Below, one piece after another: positions 26,881 to 35,367 of a DNA stretch of 64,000 nucleotides (position 1 is its first letter; each line of letters starts with the position of its first letter). A program made the translations under genes and the position numbers. The stretch lies in assembly GCA_002305795.1 (NCBI GenBank), contig DBRF01000020.1, positions 35,193 through 99,192 of the forward strand, read 5' to 3'. A model generated the notes under the pieces. It did not search any database. It saw only the letters and a program-made list of their open reading frames with translations, and was not told where the DNA came from. The stretch is from Ruminococcaceae bacterium UBA1375. Its GTDB lineage: Bacteria; Bacillota; Clostridia; Oscillospirales; Ruminococcaceae.

Positions 26881-27266
26881 AAATTACCATGCTTCAAGGA
26901 AAAATCCACCGGGCTACCGTGACCCAGGCGGAGAAGGACTACATCGGCAGCATCACCGTGGACGCCGACCTGATGGAAGCGGCGGGGATGCAGGAATACC
27001 AGCAGGTGCAGGTGGCCAACATCGACAACGGCGCCCGGCTGATTACCTATTTGATTGCCGGAAAACCCGGCAGCGGGGTGATCTGCTTAAATGGGGCGGC
27101 GGCTCACTGTGCCAAAGCCGGGGATAAGGTGATCCTCATGAGTTACATCGACATGAAGCCGGAGCAGGCCAAGACCTACCGGCCCAAGGTGGTGTTTGTG
27201 GACGATCAAAATCGGATTACCCGGATTGCCCGGTACGAGAAGCAGGGCGAACTGTTTGAGCCGTAA
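26877..27266 (+). CDS. panD: Aspartate 1-decarboxylase proenzyme
   Basis: The 129-aa proenzyme makes beta-alanine from aspartate for PanC. It self-cleaves between G24 and S25 (DYIGSITVD), and S25 becomes the pyruvoyl cofactor. Also present are NGARLITY and LNGAAAH. Translation starts at GTG 26877, overlapping the panC stop (GTGA), so the two are translationally coupled. Confidence 0.96.
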   Translation: MKITMLQGKIHRATVTQAEKDYIGSITVDADLMEAAGMQEYQQVQVANIDNGARLITYLIAGKPGSGVICLNGAAAHCAKAGDKVILMSYIDMKPEQAKTYRPKVVFVDDQNRITRIARYEKQGELFEP

Positions 27267-27312
27267 ACCAAGCGGCAGGATGTGAAAAAGGACGCAGCCA
27301 GGAGTTTTAGTC

Positions 27313-28323
27313 ATGGACATTTGGATGATACTGCTGATTGTGGCTGCCGGTGTGGCAGCCCTTTTTTTGTTGGGAATTGGAATTACCTTTGTTGTGGGGA
27401 TGTTTTTCGTCCGGCTGGCAGTGGGGCGGAAAAAGGCCTGGGACAACTCCCTCATTCCCAGAGCGGAGCGGGAGCAGCCGAAAAAATATCCCCAGCGGCA
27501 GAAGATCATAGATCAAAATGAAGTCCGGATCCGGGCGGAGAACCGCCAGCTGCTGGCCAAAGCCCAAGAGGAGGACTGGCAGGTCAACGCCGAGGACGGG
27601 GTTTCCTTGGTGGCTAAGGCCTACCGGCAGGACGGCCGCCGGTGGGTGATTTTGGTGCACGGGTATATGTGCACTTGGCGGGACATGATGGACTATTCCG
27701 GGATGTACTTAAAGGAAGGGTTTTCCCTGCTGGTGCCGGACCAGCGTGCCCACGGCAGAAGCGGGGGCAAGTACACCGGCATGGGCTGGCTGGAGCGCCG
27801 GGATATGGTGTGCTGGATTCGGGAAATTTTACAGCAGAACCCTCAAGCGGAGATCGTCCTCCATGGGGTGTCTATGGGAGCGGCCACGGTGATGATGACT
27901 GCCGGGGAGGCGCTGCCGGACAACGTCAAGGCGGTGGTGGAGGACTGCGGCTATGCCTCGGTGGAGCGGATTTTCCGGGACGAGCTGAAAACCATCTTCC
28001 GCCTGCCCGCCTTCCCGCTGCTGCACCAGGCCAGCTGGGTAGCCAAGCTGGTGGCGGGATACGATTTCCGGGAAGCATCCAGCGTGGAGCAGCTGAAAAA
28101 GACCAAGCTGCCGGTGCTGTTCATCCACGGCAGCATGGACGCCTTTGTGCAGCCCTACATGCAGGACTTGTGTTTTGCAGCGGCGGCCGGGGAGAAGGAG
28201 TATCTGCGGGTGGAGGACGCCAGCCACACTCAGGCCTATGCACGGCAGCCGGAGGAGTACCGGGAGAAGGTGCTGGGGTTTGTGGAGAAGTATTTGACGC
28301 CGGAGAAAGTAGCGGTGACTTAA
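27313..28323 (+). CDS. Membrane-anchored alpha/beta hydrolase
   Basis: A 336-aa protein with one N-terminal membrane helix (about 5-30) and an alpha/beta hydrolase domain. It has HGYMCTWRDMMDYSG (oxyanion region), the nucleophile elbow HGVSMGAAT, and late Asp and His candidates (HGSMDAFV and DASHTQAY). It belongs to the broad serine-aminopeptidase/BAAT-like group common in Firmicutes; the substrate is unknown. The last codons GTG ACT TAA run into the outer end of the repeat element, which supplies the stop codon. Confidence 0.85.
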   Translation: MDIWMILLIVAAGVAALFLLGIGITFVVGMFFVRLAVGRKKAWDNSLIPRAEREQPKKYPQRQKIIDQNEVRIRAENRQLLAKAQEEDWQVNAEDGVSLVAKAYRQDGRRWVILVHGYMCTWRDMMDYSGMYLKEGFSLLVPDQRAHGRSGGKYTGMGWLERRDMVCWIREILQQNPQAEIVLHGVSMGAATVMMTAGEALPDNVKAVVEDCGYASVERIFRDELKTIFRLPAFPLLHQASWVAKLVAGYDFREASSVEQLKKTKLPVLFIHGSMDAFVQPYMQDLCFAAAAGEKEYLRVEDASHTQAYARQPEEYREKVLGFVEKYLTPEKVAVT

Positions 28324-28780
28324 AGTTTTTGGTGCAGCTTTTTTCAAAAAGGTGCTGGGGATGCAAGGGGCAAAGCCCCTGCGAAGGAATCGGAGTCTTT
28401 TATAAGGGTCCGTGGCAGAGCGCCCCAGTCGCCATAGCTGGTGGATGCCGGAGCTGGAATCCAGCCGTCCAATGGCGTAGCCGAGGACGGGACGAACCGG
28501 AAACAAAAGATAGAAATAGCAAAACCCTCTGTGTTGTGCGCACAGAGGGCTGTTTATTTTTGTCTTTGGTTTTTGTTTCAGGATGGACCTTCCTGGCTGC
28601 CTTCGGCAGCATCGTCAGGCGGATTCCGCAGCCGGCTTCCACCAGCTGGGCTACATGATTTTAGTGCCTAAGACCCTTTTAAACTTTTAAGGTTTCTTTG
28701 CGGGGACGCTGTCCCAGAATCCACTGCGTGGGATTCGCACCCCTGCAACCCTTTTGAAAAAGGCTTGACCGAAAACTTTA
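28321..28780. repeat. Composite interspersed repeat filling a stop-to-stop gap
   Basis: This 460-bp element begins at the hydrolase stop (TAA 28321-28323) and ends at the stop of the convergent cyclophilin gene (28778-28780). The forward arm (to about 28510) and reverse arm (from about 28580) contain the same modules: AAAGTTTTTGGTGCAG hairpin, GGGGCAAAGCCCC, GGGTCCGTGGC or GGGTCTTAGGC, then AGCTGGTGGATGCCGG. A terminator hairpin lies in the middle (CCCTCTGTG/CACAGAGGG, 28525-28549). The layout equals that at 11511-11956. Confidence 0.88.
28525..28560 (+). terminator. Central terminator hairpin of the composite repeat
   Basis: CCCTCTGTG and CACAGAGGG form a 9-bp stem, followed by CTGTTTATTTTT. 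Confidence 0.8.
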
Positions 28781-29296
28781 CTTCCGCTTCGGCTCCGGAT
28801 ACTCCTCACCCAAAGTATCCACCGTAACGCGCTTCATCTTTTGCTCCGCCTTGGGTCGGTCGGCGTAATCCCGGGGCTGAGCGGCAATGGCCTGGGCCAC
28901 CTCCATGCCTTCAATCACCTTGCCGAAGGCGGCGTAGTCCCCGTCCAGATGGGGCGCGTCCGCTACCATAATGAAGAACTGGCTCCCTGCGGAGTTGGGG
29001 GACATGGCTCTGGCCATGCTCAGCACTCCGGTGGTGTGTTTCAGGTCGTTGGCAAAGCCGTTGCGGGCAAATTCTCCGTGGATGGAGTACCCCGGACCGC
29101 CCATGCCGGTGCCGGTGGGGTCCCCGCCCTGAATCATAAAGCCGGGGATGACCCGGTGGAAGATGGTGCCGTTGTAAAAGCCCTTCTTCACCAGGCTGAT
29201 GAAGTTGTTGACGGTGTTGGGGGCGGTTTCCGGGTAGAGCTCCGCCCGGATGACCCCGCCGTTTTCCATGGTGATGGTGACAATGGGATGATTCAT
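28778..29296 (-). CDS. Cyclophilin-type peptidyl-prolyl cis-trans isomerase
   Basis: A 172-aa single-domain cytoplasmic cyclophilin. It has FHRVIPGFMIQGGDPTGTGMGG (catalytic Arg region), GVLSMARAMSPNSAGSQFFI and FGKVIEGMEV. It helps protein folding. The ATG at 29296 has GGAAAGGAAATCGTT upstream. Its stop codon lies in the outer end of the repeat element. The GH13 gene is 42 bp upstream on the same strand. Confidence 0.93.
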   Translation of the reverse strand: MNHPIVTITMENGGVIRAELYPETAPNTVNNFISLVKKGFYNGTIFHRVIPGFMIQGGDPTGTGMGGPGYSIHGEFARNGFANDLKHTTGVLSMARAMSPNSAGSQFFIMVADAPHLDGDYAAFGKVIEGMEVAQAIAAQPRDYADRPKAEQKMKRVTVDTLGEEYPEPKRK

Positions 29297-29338
29297 AACG
29301 ATTTCCTTTCCGTGCTTTTTCGCACTGAACAGATTGGG

Positions 29339-31327
29339 TTACCGGAACCGGCGGCCAAATCGGCGGCCGGAGGGGAGACGGGTGGGAGGCTCCGTTTTGG
29401 GGAGCTGCTGCTGGGCGGGAGCCGCTTCCAGGATTTTCGGCGTTTCCACCGCCTTTTTCCGGCTGATTAAGGCAAAACCGCCGGGATTGAGGCAGATGCT
29501 GTCGTCCACAAAGCTGCCGCTTTGGATGAAACTCAACTCCTCCGCCGGAGGGGTGTAGGAGAAGGTGTGGTTTTCCTCCCCCAAATTGATGGCTACGGTG
29601 ACCTTTTCTTCCGGACATTCCCGGGTGAAGATTAAAACCTGTCCCTGGGCAGTGACGATCTTCAAATCTCCTACCTGCAAAGCAGGGTGGGACTGCTTTA
29701 GGCCGGTGACGGCTTTGTAGAACAGCAGCAGATCATCGTTGATGTTGTCCCAGGGGAAGTAGCGGCGGTTGAAGGGGTCTTCGTACCCTTCCAGTCCCAC
29801 CTCGTCCCCGTAGTAGATACATCCGGTGCCGGGGAGCATAAACTGTAAAAAGGCGGCGGCTCGGGCCCGCTTCATGGCGGTGCGGTACAGGTGGGGTGGA
29901 ATCTTGGCCCCGGCCTTCTCGTCCCGGGAGTAGTCGAACCGGTCCGCTCCCAGCACCGTGAGAATCCGCATGGTGTCGTGGGTGGAAAGGCTGTTCATCA
30001 CACAGTCCAGAATGGGCTTGGGATAGTTTTCCGCAATGGTCATCATGGACCGGGCCATGGCCCCGGCGTCCATCTCCCCCTTGACATAACCGATGATGGC
30101 GTCTTTGTAGGGGTAGTTCATGGTGGCGTCCAGCTCCAGGTTGGTGAAGTACCGCCGCCGGACACTGTAAGCTACCTTATTGGAAGCGTCTTCCCACACC
30201 TCCCCGATGACCAGGCCGTTGGGGTTTAACTCCTTCACCCGCTTGTGGAGCAGGCGGATAAATTCGTCGGGAAGTTCATCCGCCACGTCCAGCCGGAAGC
30301 CGTCCGCCCCCAGCTTCATCCAGTGGGCCAGCACGCTGTCCTCCCCACGGATGATGTAGTCCAGATAGTTGTCGTCCAGCTCCTCCACGCAGGGCAGGGT
30401 GTCGATGCCCCACCAGGAGGTGTATTCCTTCAGGTTATCCCCGTGGAATTGGTACCAGCTGTGGTATTTGGAGTTGGGGTCGTGGTAGGCCCCGCCGCCG
30501 TAGCGGTTTAATTTGTCAAAGTACAGACTGTCGGAGCCGGTGTGGCTGAACACCCCGTCCAGGATAATCTTCATCCCCATCTGGTGGGCGGCGGCGCAGA
30601 GCTGTCGGAAATCTTCCTCGGTGCCCAGCAGGGGGTCCACCCGGCGGTAGTTAGCGGTGTCGTACCGATGGTTGGAGTAGGCCATGAAAATGGGGTTGAG
30701 GTAAATCACCGACACGTTCAGCCGTTTTAAGTAGGGCAGCTTCTTTTCAATGCCCTTCAGGTTGCCCCCGAAGAAGTCGTTGTTCCAGATGATGCCGTTT
30801 TGGTCCGGCCGGTATTCCGGGCAGTCGTGGACGTCCTGGTGGAGGTAGAAGGGGGTGAGCTTGTCGGTGGTGTCGCACTCTCCGTAACGGAAGAACCGAT
30901 CCGGGAAAATCTGGTACATCACCTGCCCCTGGAAGCACCGGGGGGTGGTGTAGCCTGCCGGGTAGACGGTGAGCTGCCATTTAGGGCTGTCTTCCCTGCC
31001 AATCATCACGTCCCGGAAGTTTTCTTTGTACAGGTCCATGACCCCGTTTTCCATCTCCACATGGAAATAGTAAAAGTATAAGTCGCTTTCTTTCAGGGAA
31101 AACTTTCCCACATAGGATTCGTAGCCCTCAAAGCTGCCGTCGGTCTCTGGCTGCCGGGCCATGGGCACTTCTACCTCTCCGGTGTATTCCCCTTTCAGCC
31201 GGAGGGTGACGGTTTTGCTTTGACATTCCGCCGGAATCCGAATTCGCATCCAGCAGGATTGATTCTGCTCCAAGCACCCGAAGGGCTTTTTGTAGTCCGG
31301 GTTTTTGCTGTCGTACAATACTCTCAT
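29339..31327 (-). CDS. Glycoside hydrolase family 13 (neopullulanase/cyclomaltodextrinase-like)
   Basis: A 662-aa cytoplasmic alpha-amylase-family enzyme. It has an N-terminal beta-sandwich (about 1-130), as in neopullulanase and cyclomaltodextrinase, then the barrel with DGVFSHTG, GFRLDVADELPDE (nucleophile Asp), IGEVWED (acid/base Glu) and LSTHDTMR. No signal peptide, so it likely acts on imported maltodextrins or glycogen. The divergent glycogen phosphorylase gene fits this. The C-terminal 40 residues are a Pro/Gln/Arg-rich tail, which is unusual. Confidence 0.88.
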   Translation of the reverse strand: MRVLYDSKNPDYKKPFGCLEQNQSCWMRIRIPAECQSKTVTLRLKGEYTGEVEVPMARQPETDGSFEGYESYVGKFSLKESDLYFYYFHVEMENGVMDLYKENFRDVMIGREDSPKWQLTVYPAGYTTPRCFQGQVMYQIFPDRFFRYGECDTTDKLTPFYLHQDVHDCPEYRPDQNGIIWNNDFFGGNLKGIEKKLPYLKRLNVSVIYLNPIFMAYSNHRYDTANYRRVDPLLGTEEDFRQLCAAAHQMGMKIILDGVFSHTGSDSLYFDKLNRYGGGAYHDPNSKYHSWYQFHGDNLKEYTSWWGIDTLPCVEELDDNYLDYIIRGEDSVLAHWMKLGADGFRLDVADELPDEFIRLLHKRVKELNPNGLVIGEVWEDASNKVAYSVRRRYFTNLELDATMNYPYKDAIIGYVKGEMDAGAMARSMMTIAENYPKPILDCVMNSLSTHDTMRILTVLGADRFDYSRDEKAGAKIPPHLYRTAMKRARAAAFLQFMLPGTGCIYYGDEVGLEGYEDPFNRRYFPWDNINDDLLLFYKAVTGLKQSHPALQVGDLKIVTAQGQVLIFTRECPEEKVTVAINLGEENHTFSYTPPAEELSFIQSGSFVDDSICLNPGGFALISRKKAVETPKILEAAPAQQQLPKTEPPTRLPSGRRFGRRFR

Positions 31328-31383
31328 ATCGGATCACACTTTTCTTTGGATTTCAATTCAGTCTTATCTTTTTATACCCCCTT

Positions 31384-31412
31384 AGTATACCAAATTTCAG
31401 TGCCATTTTCAA
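31384..31412 (-). promoter_or_regulatory. Promoter of the GH13 gene
   Basis: Minus strand TTGAAA (31407-31412), 17-base spacer, TATACT (31384-31389). The 414-bp gap between the divergent GH13 and glgP genes is AT-rich and holds no gene; no equally clear promoter for glgP is seen. Confidence 0.65.
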
Positions 31413-31741
31413 CCAATTCCGGGGAAAATGAAGGAGGGAAACAAACCAAAATCAATCAAAATAATTCAATTTCACGCATCTGAATCTTTCTTTTCCAGAA
31501 AATGGTTGGCAATCTGCCAAAATATACGATAAAATCCACAAGATTTAAGGATGTATTCTGGTGATGGTTACAACTTTTTCAAAAGGTTTCGGTTGCTGCT
31601 TGAATTATCTCTCCTGATTTGGTATCATAGGGAAAGGCAAAACCTCACAAGCGGCATGCTGCCGCAGACAAATCCTTTTTCCCCGGCGCAAGCCTTTCCG
31701 TGCTGGGGCATGACAGTATTTCAAAACATGGAGGGAAACAA

Positions 31742-34168
31742 GTGAGTATCAGCAAAGAGCAAATTTGTACGCTTCTGGACGATAAGTGCCAGCGCCATTT
31801 CGGCTGCTATCTGAAGGAAGCCACCAACACCCAGGTGTTCAAGGCCACCTGCCTGGTCGTGCGGGATATGCTGGCCAAAAAGCGCCAGACCTTCTGCGAC
31901 CAGTATGAAGGCAAACAAGCAAAGCAGGTCTACTACATTTCCATGGAGTTTCTGGTGGGAACCAGCCTGCACAACAACCTGTTCAACCTGGGACTGGAAG
32001 AGGTGTTCCGGGATGCCTTGAAGGAGATCAAGGTGGACCTGAAGGACCTGTACGCCATGGAACCCGATGCAGGTTTGGGCAACGGCGGTTTGGGCCGTCT
32101 GGCCAGCTGCTATATGGATTCCGCTACCACCCTGTCCATCCCCTGCACCGGCTTTTCTATCCGCTACGAGTTCGGCATCTTCAAGCAGAAGATTGTGGAC
32201 GGCTGGCAGATGGAATATCCCGACGACTGGCTGAATTTGGGAGACGTGTGGCTGCTGCCCCGGAAGGATGAGAGCTATATCGTCCATTTCGGCGGCAATG
32301 TCCACGAATACACCGACGAAAACGGCAAGATGAAGGTGAGTTATTCCAACACCAACGACGTTATCGCCGTGCCTTACGATATGCTGATTAGCGGCTACAA
32401 CACCAACGCCGTGAACAAGCTGACTCTTTGGAGCGCCACCAGTCCCAAGAGCATCGACATGGCAGCCTTCTCCCGGGGAGATTATGTCCGGGCTTTGGAA
32501 GAAAACACCATGGCGGAAGCCATCTCCAAGGTGCTCTATCCTGCCGATGACCATCTGGAAGGCAAAACCCTGCGTCTCAAGCAGCAGTATTTGATGGTCA
32601 GCGCCTCCTTGCAGAGCATCATCGCCCGGTACAACCGGTACTACGACAACATGGACGAATTGGCACAGCACGTTGCCGTCCACATCAACGACACCCACCC
32701 GGCTCTCTGCGTGCCGGAACTGATGCGGATTTTGCTGGACGAATACGGCTACGAGTGGGATAAGGCCTGGGACATCACCGGCAAGGTGCTGGCCTACACC
32801 AACCACACCGTCATGAGCGAAGCTCTGGAACGCTGGCCGGAACACCTGTTCAAAGAACAGCTGCCTCGGATTTACCAGCTGGTCTGCGAAATCAACCGCC
32901 GGCTGCTGCTCCAGCTGAGAAATATTTACGGCAACGACGAAGCCAAGATTGATTATATGGCCATCATTGCCAATGGGGAAGTGCGGATGGCAAACCTCTG
33001 CCTGGCCTGTGTGCATAAGGTCAACGGGGTGAGCAAGCTCCACAGCGAAATCCTCATCAACTCCATCTTCCACGACTACTACCACATCACCCCCGAAAAA
33101 TTCACCAACGTCACCAACGGCATTGCGTACCGCCGCTGGCTGTGCCAGTCCAACCCCGGCCTGACCGACCTGCTGAAGAAGTATATCAGGGACAGCTTCC
33201 TGGACGACGCCAACAACCTGGAAAAGTTCATGGACTGCTACGACAACAAGACCGTCCTGGCGGAACTGCGCCGGGTGAAGCTGGCCAACAAGAAGCGTCT
33301 GTGCGCCTATATCGCCGAGCACAACGGGGTGAAGGTAGACCCCAACAGCTTGTTCGATGTACAGGTCAAGCGGCTGCATGAGTACAAGCGCCAGCTGCTC
33401 AACGTGCTGAATATCCTGTATATGTACCGTCAGCTGAAGGCCAATCCCACCATGGATGTCACCCCCCGTACCTTTATCTTTGCAGCTAAGGCCAGCGCCG
33501 GTTATCTCATGGCAAAACAGATCATCCGTTTGATCTGCTCCGTGGCCAACCTGATCAACAACGACCCCGCCTTGCAGGAAAAGCTGAAGGTGGTGTTCAT
33601 TGAGGACTACCGGGTGAGCCTGGCGGAGATCATCATTCCCGCCGCCGACATTTCCGAGCAGATCTCCATTGCCGGCAAGGAAGCCTCCGGCACCGGCAAC
33701 ATGAAGCTGATGATCAACGGCGCAGTGACCCTGGGCACCCTGGACGGCGCCAACGTGGAAATCCACGAACAGGTAGGGGACGACAACATCTTCCTGTTCG
33801 GCCTCAAGAGCGACGAAGTCAACGATCTGTGGCGTCAGGGCTACGATCCCACCAAGTACTACAACAGCGATCCCGAATTGAAGGCCGTGTTGGATATGCT
33901 CATCAACGGCGAGCTGGGCAGCCGGTTCGACGACATCTACAAGAGCCTGCTGACCAACAACTACGGTGTGGCAGACGCCTATATGATTCTGGCCGACTTC
34001 CGCAGCTATGTGGAAGCCCAGAAGAAGGTAGGCGAAACCTTCCGGGATAAGACCAAGTTCACCAACATGAGCCTGGTCAACATCGCCAAGGCCGGCCTGT
34101 TCAGCAGCGACCGGGCTGTGATGGAATATTCCGACAACATCTGGAACACCAAGCGGATTACCAAGTAA
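31742..34168 (+). CDS. glgP: Glycogen/alpha-glucan phosphorylase
   Basis: The 808-aa enzyme releases glucose-1-phosphate from alpha-1,4-glucans using PLP. Motifs: MEPDAGLGNGGLGRLASCY, HINDTHPALCVPE, NVTNGIAYRRWL, VKRLHEYKRQLLNVL and the PLP-lysine site EASGTGNMKLMINGA. The GTG at 31742 is chosen for GGAGGGAAA upstream; an earlier in-frame start at 31700 has no site. A terminator follows. The opposite strand contains an 821-aa open frame that is only a mirror of this gene. Confidence 0.96.
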   Translation: MSISKEQICTLLDDKCQRHFGCYLKEATNTQVFKATCLVVRDMLAKKRQTFCDQYEGKQAKQVYYISMEFLVGTSLHNNLFNLGLEEVFRDALKEIKVDLKDLYAMEPDAGLGNGGLGRLASCYMDSATTLSIPCTGFSIRYEFGIFKQKIVDGWQMEYPDDWLNLGDVWLLPRKDESYIVHFGGNVHEYTDENGKMKVSYSNTNDVIAVPYDMLISGYNTNAVNKLTLWSATSPKSIDMAAFSRGDYVRALEENTMAEAISKVLYPADDHLEGKTLRLKQQYLMVSASLQSIIARYNRYYDNMDELAQHVAVHINDTHPALCVPELMRILLDEYGYEWDKAWDITGKVLAYTNHTVMSEALERWPEHLFKEQLPRIYQLVCEINRRLLLQLRNIYGNDEAKIDYMAIIANGEVRMANLCLACVHKVNGVSKLHSEILINSIFHDYYHITPEKFTNVTNGIAYRRWLCQSNPGLTDLLKKYIRDSFLDDANNLEKFMDCYDNKTVLAELRRVKLANKKRLCAYIAEHNGVKVDPNSLFDVQVKRLHEYKRQLLNVLNILYMYRQLKANPTMDVTPRTFIFAAKASAGYLMAKQIIRLICSVANLINNDPALQEKLKVVFIEDYRVSLAEIIIPAADISEQISIAGKEASGTGNMKLMINGAVTLGTLDGANVEIHEQVGDDNIFLFGLKSDEVNDLWRQGYDPTKYYNSDPELKAVLDMLINGELGSRFDDIYKSLLTNNYGVADAYMILADFRSYVEAQKKVGETFRDKTKFTNMSLVNIAKAGLFSSDRAVMEYSDNIWNTKRITK

Positions 34169-34201
34169 ACGAAACATCGGTTTCACCTTTAGTGTGATCC
34201 C

Positions 34202-34232
34202 TGTGCCGCCCGTATTTTACGGGCGGCATTTC
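34202..34232 (+). terminator. Terminator of glgP
   Basis: TGCCGCCCGTA-TTT-TACGGGCGGCA is a perfect 11-bp stem; TTTCGTTTG follows. Confidence 0.85.
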
Positions 34233-34317
34233 GTTTGCAGCGAAAATCAGGGGGAATCTATTCTGAGGATTACTTTGAAAAAAGCATCGGCCTGTAAAGC
34301 CAATCAGAACGGCACCG

Positions 34318-34358
34318 CTCTCCTGCCTTTTCCGGCAGGGGAGTTTTGCTTTTGTCTT
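34318..34358 (+). terminator. Second hairpin downstream of glgP
   Basis: CTCTCCTGCC and GGCAGGGGAG pair across TTTTCC, followed by TTTTGCTTTTG. It insulates the DUF2975 operon. Confidence 0.75.
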
Positions 34359-34394
34359 TGATGAGGATAATTTCTGTATTTCAATAAAAAATTA

Positions 34395-34423
34395 TTGACA
34401 TTCATTCAATCCGGTGCTATACT
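34395..34423 (+). promoter_or_regulatory. Promoter of the DUF2975/XRE operon
   Basis: TTGACA (34395-34400), 17-base spacer, TATACT (34418-34423). Confidence 0.85.
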
Positions 34424-34454
34424 GAGGGAAAAGAACTTCAGGAGATGATGGACC

Positions 34455-34955
34455 ATGAAAACCATTGGAAAGAAAAGCCTGTCTTCGGCGGTGTACCATC
34501 TGCTTTGGGTGCTGCTACCTTTAGGCGTTTTAGCTTTGCTGGCTTCTTCTGTGTGGGTGGGGCTGGAACTGCATGATTTGTTTTTAGAGCAGACCGTTGT
34601 TGTTTTTCCGGTGTTGGCCATTGTGGGGCTGGCCTGGCTCAGCGGCATCTGCTGCTGTTTGCTGCTGTGGCAGCTCATCGGGATTTTCCGGCGGCTGCGG
34701 GAAGGCAACTGCTTCACCCCAGACAATGTGCCTCCCCTGACCCGGAGCGCCTGGTGCCTGTGGGGAATCGGGGTGTGTTTTTTGGGAGTTTGTGTGGCGC
34801 TATTTTGCGGAGCGGGGATGCAGGTGGTGTTCACCTTCTTCCTGTCCCTGCTGGGGGCTGCGGCTTTTCTGCTGCTGGGCGCCGGGGTGCGGGTACTCAG
34901 TGAACTGTACCGCCGGGCTGTGGAGTACAAGCTGGAAAACGATTTAACTATTTAA
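34455..34955 (+). CDS. DUF2975 membrane protein
   Basis: A 166-aa protein with four hydrophobic segments in the layout of DUF2975, including the cytoplasmic segment IFRRLREGNCFTPDN between spans 2 and 3. It is followed after 12 bp by a small XRE regulator, the standard partner of this family. The pair likely forms a membrane-linked regulatory unit, but the signal is unknown. Confidence 0.85.
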   Translation: MKTIGKKSLSSAVYHLLWVLLPLGVLALLASSVWVGLELHDLFLEQTVVVFPVLAIVGLAWLSGICCCLLLWQLIGIFRRLREGNCFTPDNVPPLTRSAWCLWGIGVCFLGVCVALFCGAGMQVVFTFFLSLLGAAAFLLLGAGVRVLSELYRRAVEYKLENDLTI

Positions 34956-34967
34956 GGAGGGGAGCGA

Positions 34968-35183
34968 ATGATTATCGTCAACCTGGATGTGATGATGGCC
35001 AAGCGGAAGATGTCCTCGGGGGAGTTGGCAAAACGCTTGGGGATAACCCCCGCCAACCTGTCCATTCTAAAAAACAACCACGGCAAAGCCATCCGGTTTT
35101 CCACCTTGGACAAACTCTGCCGCATCCTAAACTGCACTCCCGGGGATCTGCTGGAGTACCGGGAGGAGGAAGAAGGGGAGTAA
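34968..35183 (+). CDS. Small XRE-family regulator paired with DUF2975
   Basis: A 71-aa Cro/CI-type protein (MIIVNLDVMMAKRKMSSGEL, then AKRLGITPANLSILKNN, then LDKLCRILNCTPGDLLEY), of the YozG-like type seen beside DUF2975 genes. AAGGAGGGGAG lies directly upstream of the ATG. It ends before a strong terminator. Confidence 0.9.
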   Translation: MIIVNLDVMMAKRKMSSGELAKRLGITPANLSILKNNHGKAIRFSTLDKLCRILNCTPGDLLEYREEEEGE

Positions 35184-35209
35184 AACCGCCTTCCGCTCTT
35201 TTCTTTAGA

Positions 35210-35248
35210 AGTCAACCGGCTTTCTTTTTCGGCCGGTTGATTTTTTTC
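35210..35248 (+). terminator. Terminator of the DUF2975/XRE operon
   Basis: GTCAACCGGC and GCCGGTTGAT form the stem, followed by TTTTTTT. Confidence 0.85.
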
Positions 35249-35303
35249 GCCAATCTGCCCGGTTTCTTTCGCCAAACTGTTACAAAATCGGTGAAAATCA
35301 AAA

Positions 35304-35332
35304 TTGCATTTCCCGCAGAAATCAGGTACAAT
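35304..35332 (+). promoter_or_regulatory. Promoter of the AAA-ATPase/amidase gene group
   Basis: TTGCAT (35304-35309), 17-base spacer, TACAAT (35327-35332). Confidence 0.7.
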
Positions 35333-35367
35333 AAGGGGACAATACATTTACTAAGGATGCGATTGCA

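Noticed and set aside
31721..34186. 821-aa minus-strand open frame opposite glgP
   Set aside because: It is a long shadow frame caused by high GC and codon bias; Gly/His/Val-rich with no domain.
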